From NCBI GenBank assembly GCA_964538515.1, contig CAZIEW010000030.1, positions 1-56,992 of the forward strand: DNA of 56,992 bases, written 5' to 3'. This document shows positions 33,525 through 42,734 of this stretch, piece after piece. This DNA is from CALBZH01 sp964538515. GTDB taxonomy: Bacteria > Desulfobacterota > Syntrophobacteria > Syntrophobacterales > Syntrophobacteraceae. The notes below the pieces were generated by a model. It searched no databases, was not told the DNA's origin, and worked only from the letters and a program-made list of their open reading frames with translations. Both the position numbers and the translations under genes were made by a program. Every line of letters begins with the position of its first letter. Positions within the stretch are counted from its first letter, which is position 1.

Positions 33525-34493
33525 TTGAACGCCTCTTTGCCGCATGCCACTGACCATCACCCACGCCGCGCAGTGCTCTGGACCGCAGTCTTGATCGGGG
33601 TCCTGGCGATTTCGTCCGCGTCGATCCTCATCCGAATCGCCGATGCTCCTCCGCTTTCCATCGCGGCATACCGTGTAACGCTGGCCTCCCTCCTGCTCGC
33701 ATGCTGCCGGCTCGCCCCCAGAAAGGTCGCACCGGTGAAACGCTCTGGGGCCGTCCTTGTGGCGACCGGGATTTCGGGCCTTTTCCTGGCTTTTCATTTT
33801 GCATTTTGGATCACGTCTCTCACCATGACCTCCATTGCGAGCTCCGTGACCCTGGTCAGCACCACGCCCTTCTTCGTCACCCTCATTGCCTGGCGATTCC
33901 TCAGAGAGCGCTTTCGGCCACGATTCCTGGCGGGGATACTGCTCACCCTCGTCGGCAGCGGTGCCATCGCGGGACTGGATTCCCGCCTGTCGGGAACCGC
34001 CGTTCGCGGTGACCTCCTGGCCCTTCTGGGAGCGCTCATGGCCGCGGGCTATTTCGTTTCCGGGAAAATAGCACGCGAACGCCTCTCCCTTTCGGACTAT
34101 GCGCTCGGGAGCTACGGAATGGCGTCTCTCACCCTGATCTGTCTCTGTCTGCTGACCGGACAGACGCTTGTCGGGTTCTCTGGGAAAACCTACACGGCAC
34201 TGTTCTTTCTCGCCTTGGTTCCGCAGCTCATCGGTCACACGACTTTCAACTGGACCCTCAAATTCCTATCACCCGCGACGGTGTCGGTTCTCATCCTGGG
34301 TGAGCCCATCGGCGCGACAATTCTAGGCCACGTCATCCTGCGAGAGAGCACCGATGTGTCAAAGGCGCTGGGACTTGCCGTGCTCGGAGCCGGCATCCTC
34401 TTGTGCGCTCAGTGCGCTCCGCAACGATCGAATCCCCTTCAAAGCTCAACCTCTCAACCTGCTACCCACAGTCAAGACCGGCACCAAGCTTAG
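33525..34493 (+). CDS. EamA/DMT-family transporter
   Basis: Inner-membrane exporter of the drug/metabolite transporter superfamily; substrate unknown. 322 residues with about ten membrane spans and two EamA repeats, the second ending with the family-typical GEPIGATILGHVILRES. The TTG at 33525 has GGAGAG at suitable spacing and is taken as start; no upstream ATG is available. The last 4 bp overlap the stop of the convergent IspH-UbiA gene. Confidence 0.88.
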   Translation: MNASLPHATDHHPRRAVLWTAVLIGVLAISSASILIRIADAPPLSIAAYRVTLASLLLACCRLAPRKVAPVKRSGAVLVATGISGLFLAFHFAFWITSLTMTSIASSVTLVSTTPFFVTLIAWRFLRERFRPRFLAGILLTLVGSGAIAGLDSRLSGTAVRGDLLALLGALMAAGYFVSGKIARERLSLSDYALGSYGMASLTLICLCLLTGQTLVGFSGKTYTALFFLALVPQLIGHTTFNWTLKFLSPATVSVLILGEPIGATILGHVILRESTDVSKALGLAVLGAGILLCAQCAPQRSNPLQSSTSQPATHSQDRHQA

Positions 34494-36226
34494 AGAGCCT
34501 GCCAGATGAGACCGAATGCCCCGGAGCCCACGAGAACAGACTCGACCATGAGCTCAAAAAGAGGGTCTTCCTTCCACTGCCCTTCATCCGGCAGGGCAAG
34601 CGTCAGCCAATAGGCTCCCACCGCCCCCAAAAGGATCAGGGCGAACCAGGAGGACAGCCGCAAGAACGGTCCCAGAACCAACGAGCATGCGAGGATGGCC
34701 AGCACAACCCGCAGCACCCGCACCGTGCGGCGCTCTCCAATTTGAACCACGAGGGTCTCCTTGCCCACCAGGCGATCACCCCGAATTGCCAGGAGATCGA
34801 GGAGGGCGGTGCGCGTGAAGACCAGCCCGAAAACAACCCCGGCGGCAAAAAGCAGCTTCCCAAACTGGGCCAGATGCTCGCTCAAGTAAGGCACGATGGC
34901 AATGACCAAGGACCACGCCAAGGGCACAAACAGCGTTTTCGAGTTAGGGATCGTCGTGACTCGAAAGACAGTCCACCGTTGCACCTCCTGCGGGAATGCC
35001 TCGGAAAAGGAATAGATCAGGCCGAGTGCCAGCATCAGCGCCAGCGCCAGAAAGGTCATAATACCGATGTGCATGGCCAGGACCAGCGCTAAAGAAACAG
35101 CGACCGCGCTCAGGACAATGAACAGGAGTCGCCACCTGTGGTAGAACGCCGCCCTTCCAGGATCATTCCATTGAAGGGAGCCTCGATTCAAATAGCTGTT
35201 CATGGAGTGCATCGGAAACACAAACAAAGCAGGCATGAGGCAGCTCGCCAAACTCAAGGGGAGCGAGGCAAGCGCCTGTACGGCGCATCCCAGCAAGGCA
35301 GCCCCCAAAGCAACATGGGCATTGCCGTATCCCAGAATCTCCTGCGCACGCCTCAGCTTGTAACGCCAGTCCCCCGGCTCGGGCTGGATGGACTCCAGGA
35401 ATTGCACGACATTCCGGATGATCCAGCTTGGGGTCGAAGCCCCCGCCGACACACCCACTATCGAATAACGGGCCATCTCTTGGCGGTTGAGCTCTGCCTC
35501 CGTTTCGATGTGATACGTCGGGACTCCCGATTCCCGGGCGACTTCAGCCAGGCGGACCGTGTTCCCGCTGTGATACCCTCCCACGACGACAATGGCCTCC
35601 ACCTGCTTTGACAGCGCCCGCACTTCGGCTTGCCGTTCGTGTGTGGATCCACAAATGGTGTTCTTCACTACCCCATTGGGATAGCGCTTGAGAAACTGGT
35701 CTTGAATCTTTTGAAAGAGCTCCTCGTTCTGGGTCGTCTGTGCGACCAGAAGCACCTTCTGCCAGTCCTCCGGAAGGCTGTCGATCTGCTCGGGTCGATT
35801 CACGACGTGGCCGCGTCCGCTCGCGTACCCCATCAGGCCGATGACTTCGGCATGGTCGGCGTCTCCGGCGATAATGATGTAATAGCCGTTGCGAGCGTGG
35901 TGCTTGATGACCGCGTGCACCTTGGCAACACGCTTGCATGTCGCGTCGAGAAGGGTAGCCCCGATCTGGTGAAGCGTCTGGCGCTCGTTAGGTGGAATGC
36001 CGTGGGCTCGGATCACGACCTTCTTGTTGGAGCACCGCTCGATCCGATCTTCCGATCGGATCCCCTTTTCCTCCAGAGAGGCCAGCACCTGACGATTGTG
36101 GATGAGCGGACCGTAGGTGCAGATCTCCTCGCCTTCCTTCCGATCCTGGATCGACTGCAACGTCACATCCAGAGCATCCCGCACACCCTTGCAAAACCCT
36201 GCCGTCTTGGCGGCGATCACTTTCAT
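34490..36226 (-). CDS. ispH: IspH (HMBPP reductase) fused to a UbiA-type prenyltransferase domain
   Basis: 578-residue fusion. Residues 1-285 are a complete IspH, the 4Fe-4S enzyme making IPP/DMAPP in the MEP pathway: cluster cysteines C12, C97 and C192 (TICGSTHERQ), His43, His75, catalytic Glu127 (DHAEV) and S/N motif HSGNT. Residues about 300-578 form a membrane domain with about eight spans resembling UbiA prenyltransferases: the second Asp motif is kept (DLLAIRGD at 477-484, then VGKETL), but the first motif, normally NDxxDxxxD, reads N343-SYLN-RGSL, having lost all three Asp. It overlaps dus by 4 bp and lies by mqnB/mqnD, so a role in menaquinone prenylation is plausible but unproven. 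Confidence 0.85.
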   Translation of the reverse strand: MKVIAAKTAGFCKGVRDALDVTLQSIQDRKEGEEICTYGPLIHNRQVLASLEEKGIRSEDRIERCSNKKVVIRAHGIPPNERQTLHQIGATLLDATCKRVAKVHAVIKHHARNGYYIIIAGDADHAEVIGLMGYASGRGHVVNRPEQIDSLPEDWQKVLLVAQTTQNEELFQKIQDQFLKRYPNGVVKNTICGSTHERQAEVRALSKQVEAIVVVGGYHSGNTVRLAEVARESGVPTYHIETEAELNRQEMARYSIVGVSAGASTPSWIIRNVVQFLESIQPEPGDWRYKLRRAQEILGYGNAHVALGAALLGCAVQALASLPLSLASCLMPALFVFPMHSMNSYLNRGSLQWNDPGRAAFYHRWRLLFIVLSAVAVSLALVLAMHIGIMTFLALALMLALGLIYSFSEAFPQEVQRWTVFRVTTIPNSKTLFVPLAWSLVIAIVPYLSEHLAQFGKLLFAAGVVFGLVFTRTALLDLLAIRGDRLVGKETLVVQIGERRTVRVLRVVLAILACSLVLGPFLRLSSWFALILLGAVGAYWLTLALPDEGQWKEDPLFELMVESVLVGSGAFGLIWQAL

Positions 36227-37284
36227 AGGATTTCACCCTCACGTGACACTCGCGAAGCGAGGCAGCCCAGCTTTCGCGATTCGAGCGATGCACCTGTCGC
36301 CGAAACCCGACCGACCCAGTCATCGAAGCACCGGAGCATCTCCCCCGGTGAGCTCATCCGATCCAGCCGAGAGCGCAGCGAGGCTGCATCCGGACACCCT
36401 TTGGAATACCACATCAAGATCTTGCGGTAATGTCCCGGAGGACGTGCTCGCTCCCCTCCGAGCAGGTCCACGTGCAGATGCACCGTTTCGCGAAGCGCTT
36501 CCCACCCGGCAAAACGCTCCGCTCCGGCTGCCCCTTGAAGCTCCGCGGCAATGGATGACAACAGCCAAGGGTTTCCCATGGACCCGCGTCCGATCATCAC
36601 ACCATCGCATCCCGTCGAATGAATCATTCTGATCGCCAGCCCCGGGCTCGTGACATCACCATTGCCGATAACGGGGATACTGACCGCCTCCTTGACCGCA
36701 CGAATCCATCCCCAGTCGGCTTTTCCTCCATACAGCTGCACGGCAGTTCGCGCGTGAACGCTGATCGCATCGGCTCCGGCCGCTGCGATCCGCCGAGCCA
36801 GATCGACCGGGCTCGCGCTCGTGCTGTCCCAGCCGATGCGCACTTTCACCGTGACCGGAATGCTCACGGCTCCCTTGACCGCACCGACAATCCGCTCCAG
36901 CCTGTCGGGCTCCCGCAGCAGGCTTGCTCCGGCCCCCTGCCGAACGATTTTTCTAACGGGGCATCCCGCGTTGATATCGATCAGAGCCGCGCCAAGAAGC
37001 GCCGCGCGCCGAGCCCCTTCCGCCATCACTTCGGGGTCCGATCCAAAAAGCTGGACCGCCATGGCAACAGGAATCGGCGGGTCTTGCCTGCATAGCCTCA
37101 GTGTTGCGGGCTGATTCCTGCGCAGTCCCTCCGCACTGACCATTTCGGTTGTGACTAAGCCGACCCCATGCCGAGCCATGACAGATCGATAGGCCGCATC
37201 CGTGACTCCGGCCATGGGCGCAAGAACCAGAGGAGGATCGATCCGAAGGCTGCCAATCGTCAAGGGACGAGAACCGCCTCGCAC
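36223..37284 (-). CDS. dus: tRNA-dihydrouridine synthase (DusB-like)
   Basis: Flavoenzyme reducing uridine in tRNA. 353 residues from the GTG at 37284, chosen because GGAGG lies 5 nt upstream; in-frame extension to 37461 gives residues unlike the family. Motifs: PPLVLAPMAGVTDAAYR, NAGCPVRKIVRQGAGASLL (catalytic Cys), ISVHARTAVQLYGGKADW, VIGNGDV and GVMIGRGSMGNPW. The C-terminal helical domain is present. ATGA overlap with ispH downstream. Confidence 0.92.
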   Translation of the reverse strand: MRGGSRPLTIGSLRIDPPLVLAPMAGVTDAAYRSVMARHGVGLVTTEMVSAEGLRRNQPATLRLCRQDPPIPVAMAVQLFGSDPEVMAEGARRAALLGAALIDINAGCPVRKIVRQGAGASLLREPDRLERIVGAVKGAVSIPVTVKVRIGWDSTSASPVDLARRIAAAGADAISVHARTAVQLYGGKADWGWIRAVKEAVSIPVIGNGDVTSPGLAIRMIHSTGCDGVMIGRGSMGNPWLLSSIAAELQGAAGAERFAGWEALRETVHLHVDLLGGERARPPGHYRKILMWYSKGCPDAASLRSRLDRMSSPGEMLRCFDDWVGRVSATGASLESRKLGCLASRVSREGEIL

Positions 37285-37491
37285 ATTAGCCTCCAGCACG
37301 CTCAAATCGATGGTCCTCCATTTCTCTTGTTCGATTTCTTGAAAAAGGGCTTGCAAGCAGAAAGGTGGCATCCTAACAACTCGTTCTCCGCTTGACAACA
37401 GGGGAGCGCTCAGCTGCGCCGTATCCGAATTGACAGGCGCCATGGCCTTTGCTAGCCTCATCGCGCCGTTTGTCCCGTCTAGTGGGTCGGA

Positions 37492-38385
37492 ATGAAACGC
37501 TTCACCCCGGGACCCAGGAGTCGGATTCCCGAGATGGCTCGAAAGCCGCGCATCGATATCGTTATCTTGGGGGCTGTTGCCTTGGAAATCGAAACGCTCG
37601 TGGCAACGCTCCCCTCGCCCCAGGTCTCGTCGCTGCTCGGTGAGCGCTGTTTAATGGCCCGGTTCGGCCCGCTCTCACTTCTGGTCGGCACAACGGGCAT
37701 CGGCAAGGTGAACGGCGCCATCACCACCTCAGCAATTCTCGAGCGGTTTCAGGTGCGAGCCATTTGGAACATCGGGTGCGCCGGCGCCTACGAGGCCGGT
37801 CCATTGCGAGTCGGGGACGTGCTTATTTCTGATTCCGTCTTGTGCGGCGACGAAGGAGTCCTCGGCCCCAAGGGGGTAGAATCGCCTCAATGCATAGGAA
37901 TCCCGTTGGTGTCTCACAATGGCAAAGCGTATTATGACTCGTTTCCACTCGGAGATTCCCCGCTTTTTGAAACAGCGGCGGCACTCACCCCGCCCGGCCG
38001 ATACGCTCTTGGAGAGCGCGGCCTTCACGCGATGCCTGAATCGACGAGCTGGGAAGGGGACTGTTTTGGCTCCCTGGCTCAATACGGGTCTTTTCAGATA
38101 CTCCATGGTGCCAGCCTCACCGTCGGCATGGCAAGCGGCGACGCGACGACGGCTCACAAGCGTTTTGAGCGTTACCGGGCCTTGGCGGAGAACATGGAAG
38201 GCAGCGCCGTGGCTCAGACCTGCCTGCGATATGGCGTCCCCATGCTGGAGTGCCGGGGCATGAGCAACTTTGCCGGAGACCGCGACAAGAGCCATTGGCG
38301 CTTACGGGAGGCGATGGTCAGCTGTCATGCCGTCGTTCGATCCTGGCTTGTGAGGCTGAGCCAGGACGGCTGCCGGCCCACCTGA
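37492..38385 (+). CDS. mqnB: Futalosine hydrolase MqnB
   Basis: Cleaves futalosine to dehypoxanthine futalosine plus hypoxanthine in the futalosine menaquinone pathway. Up to 297 residues of the nucleoside-phosphorylase-like fold: GTTGIGKVNGAITTS, WNIGCAGAY, LRVGDVLISD, and the purine/ribose site AENMEGSAVAQTCLRYGVPMLECRGMSNFAGDR. Start is uncertain: ATG 37492 or ATG 37534, neither with ideal ribosome binding site. It is followed by mqnD, which supports the pathway call. Confidence 0.88.
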   Translation: MKRFTPGPRSRIPEMARKPRIDIVILGAVALEIETLVATLPSPQVSSLLGERCLMARFGPLSLLVGTTGIGKVNGAITTSAILERFQVRAIWNIGCAGAYEAGPLRVGDVLISDSVLCGDEGVLGPKGVESPQCIGIPLVSHNGKAYYDSFPLGDSPLFETAAALTPPGRYALGERGLHAMPESTSWEGDCFGSLAQYGSFQILHGASLTVGMASGDATTAHKRFERYRALAENMEGSAVAQTCLRYGVPMLECRGMSNFAGDRDKSHWRLREAMVSCHAVVRSWLVRLSQDGCRPT

Positions 38386-38434
38386 GGCTGCCTGCCCCCT
38401 CCCCGTGACGCCGAGAGGCTCGAGAGAGACGCTC

Positions 38435-39271
38435 ATGAAGCCACTCAAGATCGGTTTTTCGCCCTGTCCCAACGATACCCATATCTTCTACGCCTTGGCG
38501 AACGGAGCGATCGATACGGATCCGTACCATTTCGAGGTGATGCTTGCCGACGTCGAAGTCTTGAACCTGCAGGCGCGACAAGGAAACCTGGACGTCTGCA
38601 AGGTTTCGATCCACGCCCTGACGCAGCTTCTCGACCGCTACTGGCTCCTCGGAGCGGGGGGCGCCATCGGGCGCGGCTGCGGCCCCCTCGTTGTCTCCAG
38701 GCTCCCGTTGAGCCCTGGCGAGCTACGCCAGAAGCGGGTCGCCATTCCGGGGAAGATGACGACAGCCAACTTCCTGCTTCGCCTCACGAAGCTCCATGAG
38801 GGTGAGACCGTGGAGATGGTCTTCGACCAGATCATGCCCGCCGTCGCGTCGGGTCACGTCGATGCAGGCGTCATCATCCATGAGGGCCGTTTCACGTATC
38901 CCAACCATGGCTTGCAGTTGGTGCTGGACCTCGGCGCATGGTGGGAGAAGACGACGGGACTACCGCTGCCTCTTGGCGGTATCGTCATCCGCCGTGACTT
39001 GGGTCGGGAGGCTGCCTCTTTCGTGGAATCCAAAATCCGCGAGAGCCTGCTTTATTCCAGGGCCCACCCAGAACTTGCCTGGCCTTACATCGCCAGCCAC
39101 GCTCAGGAGATGGCTCCGGGCGTCATCCGCAGCCACATCGATACCTTCGTCAACGACTACAGCCTCAAGGTCGGAAGAGAGGGAGCGGAGGCCATTCATT
39201 ATCTGTTGCAGGCTGCATCCGCGCTGGATCCTCCGTCTCCGTTCCACGAGACGATCTTCTGGAACGACTGA
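38435..39271 (+). CDS. mqnD: 1,4-dihydroxy-6-naphthoate synthase MqnD
   Basis: Converts cyclic dehypoxanthine futalosine to 1,4-dihydroxy-6-naphthoate in menaquinone synthesis. 278 residues starting MKPLKIGFSPCPNDTHIFYAL, with the periplasmic-binding-protein-like fold and family segments LQARQGNLDVCKVSIHA, GRGCGPLVVSR and VDAGVIIHEGRFTYP. Start at 38435 has GAGAGA 5 nt upstream. 49 bp after mqnB, likely one transcript. Confidence 0.94.
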   Translation: MKPLKIGFSPCPNDTHIFYALANGAIDTDPYHFEVMLADVEVLNLQARQGNLDVCKVSIHALTQLLDRYWLLGAGGAIGRGCGPLVVSRLPLSPGELRQKRVAIPGKMTTANFLLRLTKLHEGETVEMVFDQIMPAVASGHVDAGVIIHEGRFTYPNHGLQLVLDLGAWWEKTTGLPLPLGGIVIRRDLGREAASFVESKIRESLLYSRAHPELAWPYIASHAQEMAPGVIRSHIDTFVNDYSLKVGREGAEAIHYLLQAASALDPPSPFHETIFWND

Positions 39272-39301
39272 TCGCAATTGCCGCCAAAAGGAGGGCTCAT
39301 C

Positions 39302-40405
39302 ATGCTCTATGATTCGGTACGCTTTCTGCTGTTTCCCCACATGACCCTCTCGGAGGGGCACTTCCGGTCGCTCTCCTTGCTCATCCCTCAGCTCACGCTC
39401 TTGCGAATCCTCCGGGAGCCCACATTGCCACGATGGTCGCGAGACCGGGTCCTCGGATGCCCGTCAGGCCTGGGCGAGGCCCGCCTCGACCAGGTTCGAC
39501 ACAGCCTCAAGAATTTTCAAGACTTTGCGGCTCTCCACGAAGAGCACGCCCTCATGGCGTCCTTGTCCCGCGAAGCCCTTTTTCGGGAAACTGGCGAAAG
39601 TCGCTTCGCGATTCAAAGCATGCTGCGCGAAAAAGGCGCCGATGCACCGGGATCAGCCGAGAAGCTCGTTCTCGAGGCGGCATTGTTCCTGGAAATGGCA
39701 CTGGATCTGGACGAAAAGGAAAAAGACCTGGAAAGCGATCTGGCCCAGGCGGAAGGACTGGAGTCCGAGTTTCGGGATATTCTGGGAATCGGATCCGGCG
39801 AAGAGCTGGATGAAGACCTGGAGCCCATGAACACTCCGCTCCTCGCGGATCGGGGACACCTGTCCTTCATGCTGGGACAGCGCATGGCCTCCTGGCTTCG
39901 ACTCTACCCCGGATGTCACGACCCGAAAAGCCAGCCGGTCTTCGTGTCCGTCATCGCGGATGTCCTGGATGAGCTGATCGACCGCCTTCTGGCACACCGT
40001 GAGCGCACAGGGCGCTCCATCCAGGTCGAGGCGGCCCCCCTGGGGTCCCTTCCCAATCTGTCTCGTGTGCCCGCCGAGCTCTGGAAGAACGCCAACAGGA
40101 AGATCCAGGAAGAGGGGCTGCTCACCGAGCTCTGGTCCCGCCTCCACGAGGTCATCCTCTCCCCTCGCGACACCGACTGCCTCAAGGCCTGCCAAGAAGA
40201 AATCACGGTCGTGGACGGCCTTCTCCGGGACCTTTGCCCTGAAGGCGTCCTGGGGGAAGGAGACCACATCGCGCTCACCCTGACATGCCTTCCGGACGTG
40301 TCGTACGCCGAGCTCTGGCCGTGTCTGGACAAGGACGGCTATGCCGCCGTGAAAGACACGCTCCCGATGCCTGACTTCTCATGCGTGTTTCTGGGCGTCT
40401 ATTGA
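39302..40405 (+). CDS. Conserved-looking hypothetical protein downstream of mqnD
   Basis: 367 residues, not recognised. The start ATG at 39302 has GGAGGG 6 nt upstream and the gene begins 30 bp after mqnD, so it is probably cotranscribed with mqnB-mqnD. The N-terminus starts MLYDSVRFLLFPHMTLSEGHF; the protein is helix-rich with a strongly acidic central segment (about 150-185, EKEKDLESDLAQAEGLESEF). No signal peptide, membrane span or Cys motif is evident, so it is probably cytoplasmic. Confidence 0.75.
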   Translation: MLYDSVRFLLFPHMTLSEGHFRSLSLLIPQLTLLRILREPTLPRWSRDRVLGCPSGLGEARLDQVRHSLKNFQDFAALHEEHALMASLSREALFRETGESRFAIQSMLREKGADAPGSAEKLVLEAALFLEMALDLDEKEKDLESDLAQAEGLESEFRDILGIGSGEELDEDLEPMNTPLLADRGHLSFMLGQRMASWLRLYPGCHDPKSQPVFVSVIADVLDELIDRLLAHRERTGRSIQVEAAPLGSLPNLSRVPAELWKNANRKIQEEGLLTELWSRLHEVILSPRDTDCLKACQEEITVVDGLLRDLCPEGVLGEGDHIALTLTCLPDVSYAELWPCLDKDGYAAVKDTLPMPDFSCVFLGVY

Positions 40406-40429
40406 CCCTGATGATCCTCCGTGCAGCGC

Positions 40430-42145
40430 TCAGAGCCTTCCCGATTTGAAGATGGAAATGATGAGCCAGATTCCAAGAATCGTGGCGATCACGTAACCGG
40501 ACAGACCGAGTACGGCCGTGAGGGAAACCGTCTGTCGTCCCCACCAGTCGACGGTGAATTCAAGCACTTTCTGGGAAGAATTCAACACCAGGGCCGCGGC
40601 GAGGATGGAGGCCGCGATGACCATTCCCACAGTCAGTCGATTCACGCCCTTTTCGATCTGTTTATCCAGCGGACTGAAACCCGAGTGCTGAAGCTCCAGC
40701 CGCAGCTTTCCCGAGGCCGTCTGCCTCATGATATCCGTCGCGTACTTGGGCATCGTTTTCAGATACCCACCCATCGTCCGCGCATCCCGCCCCAGGTTCT
40801 TCAACAGGCTTCTCGCGTCATAGCCTCGCTGAAGCAGTGCTTTCGCATAGGGCTTGGTGACTTCCAGAATACTTGCATCGCTTCCCAGGATCTTACCGAG
40901 AGCTTCCGTCTGGATGAACGTCTTCAGGAGAAGGAGCAGGTTCCGCGGCAGCACCACGCGGTACTTGAGCACGAGCACCATCAGGTGGTCGTAAACGTCC
41001 CGCACGGAGATGTTCTGTAAGGATCGGCCGTAGAACGGCTCGCTCATGTCCTTGAGGTCGATCCGAAACGAAGCGAGGTCCATGGTCTCTTCGTTGATGA
41101 GACCGGCGTCGATGAGCGCATCCATCACCATATCGTAATCGTGCTCGGCATACCCCAAGAAGAGGTTGGCGATCTGGCGCATGGTTTCATCGTCCAGGTA
41201 CCCCGTGATCCCAAAATCGACGAGGCTGACGCGCCCATCGTACATGACGATGGTGTTCCCCGGGTGCGGGTCCGCATGAAAGAAGCCGAACTTCATGAGC
41301 TGCCGGGAAAACGACCGGAGACCGATCATGGCCACTTCCTTGGGATCGATGCCGTGAGCCCGGATCGCTTCCACCTGGTCCATCTTGATCCCGTCGATAT
41401 GCTCCATCACCAGCACCGACTTGGTCGTGCGGTCCCAGTAGACTTTCGGAATGTAGATTTCGTCGTCTTCAACGAAATTGGCCGCGAATTTTTCGATATT
41501 TCCCGCCTCGATCAGCATGTCCAGCTCGCGGAAAATGATGCGCTCGAACTCCTTGACCAGGTTCGTGACCCTCAGGATACGTCCAAGCTCGAAGGTCCGC
41601 TCGATCTTTTCCGCAAGGTAGTACATGAGCCGTATGTCCTCGCGGATCTTCTTCTCAATGCCCGGACGAATCACCTTGACGGCGACCTTCTCCCCTGAAT
41701 AAAGCGTTGCCCGGTGAACCTGCCCGACCGATGCGGCGGCGAGGGAATCGGGATCGAAATCGGCAAAAACGGCGTGAAGGGGCTTTTTCAGCTCGCGCTC
41801 GATCACGGCTTTTACCTCTCCGAACGGAATCGGCGGCACGCGGTCCTGCAGCTTGATCAGCTCTTCGATGTACTCCGCCGGGAAGAGGTCCGCTCGAGTG
41901 CTCATGAGCTGGCCCAGCTTGATGAAGCTCGGGCCAAGCTCTTCAAGAACCAGGCGGATGCGGCGCGGAGAAGGGAAGCCGGATTTGAGCAGGAGATCCT
42001 CTTCGGCCCGCTCCCCGGACTTCTCTGGCCTGCTGGCGAACAGCCGCTCGGCCACGTCGCCAAGACCGTGCTTCAGCAAGACCCTTGAGATCGTGCTGAA
42101 CCGCATGATGCCTTTAACACCGTGCAAACCCTTGCGAATCCTCAT
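40430..42145 (-). CDS. ubiB: UbiB/ABC1-family atypical kinase
   Basis: 571 residues of the UbiB family, needed for ubiquinone synthesis in aerobes and thought to have ATPase activity; in a menaquinone user its role is unclear. Motifs: KxGQ region PSFIKLGQLMSTRADLFP, Ala-rich loop AAASVGQVHRA, VAVKVIRPGI with the ATP Lys, FFHADPHPGN catalytic loop and LVDFGITGYL. Two C-terminal membrane spans (about 505-565). Start chosen at 42145, 5 nt after the GNAT stop; the longer in-frame form would run through the GNAT gene end. Confidence 0.9.
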   Translation of the reverse strand: MRIRKGLHGVKGIMRFSTISRVLLKHGLGDVAERLFASRPEKSGERAEEDLLLKSGFPSPRRIRLVLEELGPSFIKLGQLMSTRADLFPAEYIEELIKLQDRVPPIPFGEVKAVIERELKKPLHAVFADFDPDSLAAASVGQVHRATLYSGEKVAVKVIRPGIEKKIREDIRLMYYLAEKIERTFELGRILRVTNLVKEFERIIFRELDMLIEAGNIEKFAANFVEDDEIYIPKVYWDRTTKSVLVMEHIDGIKMDQVEAIRAHGIDPKEVAMIGLRSFSRQLMKFGFFHADPHPGNTIVMYDGRVSLVDFGITGYLDDETMRQIANLFLGYAEHDYDMVMDALIDAGLINEETMDLASFRIDLKDMSEPFYGRSLQNISVRDVYDHLMVLVLKYRVVLPRNLLLLLKTFIQTEALGKILGSDASILEVTKPYAKALLQRGYDARSLLKNLGRDARTMGGYLKTMPKYATDIMRQTASGKLRLELQHSGFSPLDKQIEKGVNRLTVGMVIAASILAAALVLNSSQKVLEFTVDWWGRQTVSLTAVLGLSGYVIATILGIWLIISIFKSGRL

Positions 42146-42149
42146 TCCT

Positions 42150-42677
42150 TCAGACCTCGTTCGTTTCCCCTGCTTCAAGGCCCTGGCAGGGTCGTAACCG
42201 CTTGCGGAGGAGGAGCTCATCAAAGCCCGGCTTGATCAGATCGGCGAGACAGGCGACCCTTTCGAACCCGTGACGGGCATAAAAGCGCTGCGCGTCTTCA
42301 TTGAACGACGACACCGTCGTCCACAGGCTCGGACCGATCATCACGGCCTGATCCTCGATCCAGGCCATGACATCCGCCCCCAGCCCCTTCCCCTGGTTTT
42401 CAGGAAGCACGGCGAGAAGCTCCACGCTAGCCCCGCAAAGCCAGGGGGAGCGAACGCACACCACGCCGGCCAGCACGCCAGCCCTGAAGACGGCTGCCCG
42501 CACCAACGCGGGGTCCTCACGGAGCAAATAGCGCTGCAACCCGTCCGGAAGGTACCCCAACGTTCGCCACGGATCCATTTTGCACAAGAGAACGGATAGA
42601 ACCTGGGCCGTCGCCGACGTAACCGGCGCCAGCCTGCACGAGGGCAGCTCAACCGGCAGTTCAAAGCTCTCGACCAT
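42150..42677 (-). CDS. GNAT-family N-acetyltransferase
   Basis: 175 residues of the GNAT acyltransferase fold. The acetyl-CoA-binding motif A is VELLAVLPENQGKGLGADVMAWIED, and motif B-like AQRFYARHGFERV follows. Acceptor unknown. It lies between a polysaccharide deacetylase and ubiB on the same strand with short spacing, but nothing in the sequence ties it to either. Confidence 0.85.
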   Translation of the reverse strand: MVESFELPVELPSCRLAPVTSATAQVLSVLLCKMDPWRTLGYLPDGLQRYLLREDPALVRAAVFRAGVLAGVVCVRSPWLCGASVELLAVLPENQGKGLGADVMAWIEDQAVMIGPSLWTTVSSFNEDAQRFYARHGFERVACLADLIKPGFDELLLRKRLRPCQGLEAGETNEV

Positions 42678-42734
42678 GGTGCCCGTTCCTCTCGCCCTGG
42701 AGCATTTCAGTCGGGATCTGACCCCACAAGGCTC

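Noticed and set aside
34490..36226. IspH-UbiA as two genes joined by a sequencing error
   Set aside because: The linker (about residues 280-300) reads smoothly in frame, no internal ribosome binding site with start is seen, and both halves are full-length; still worth confirming.
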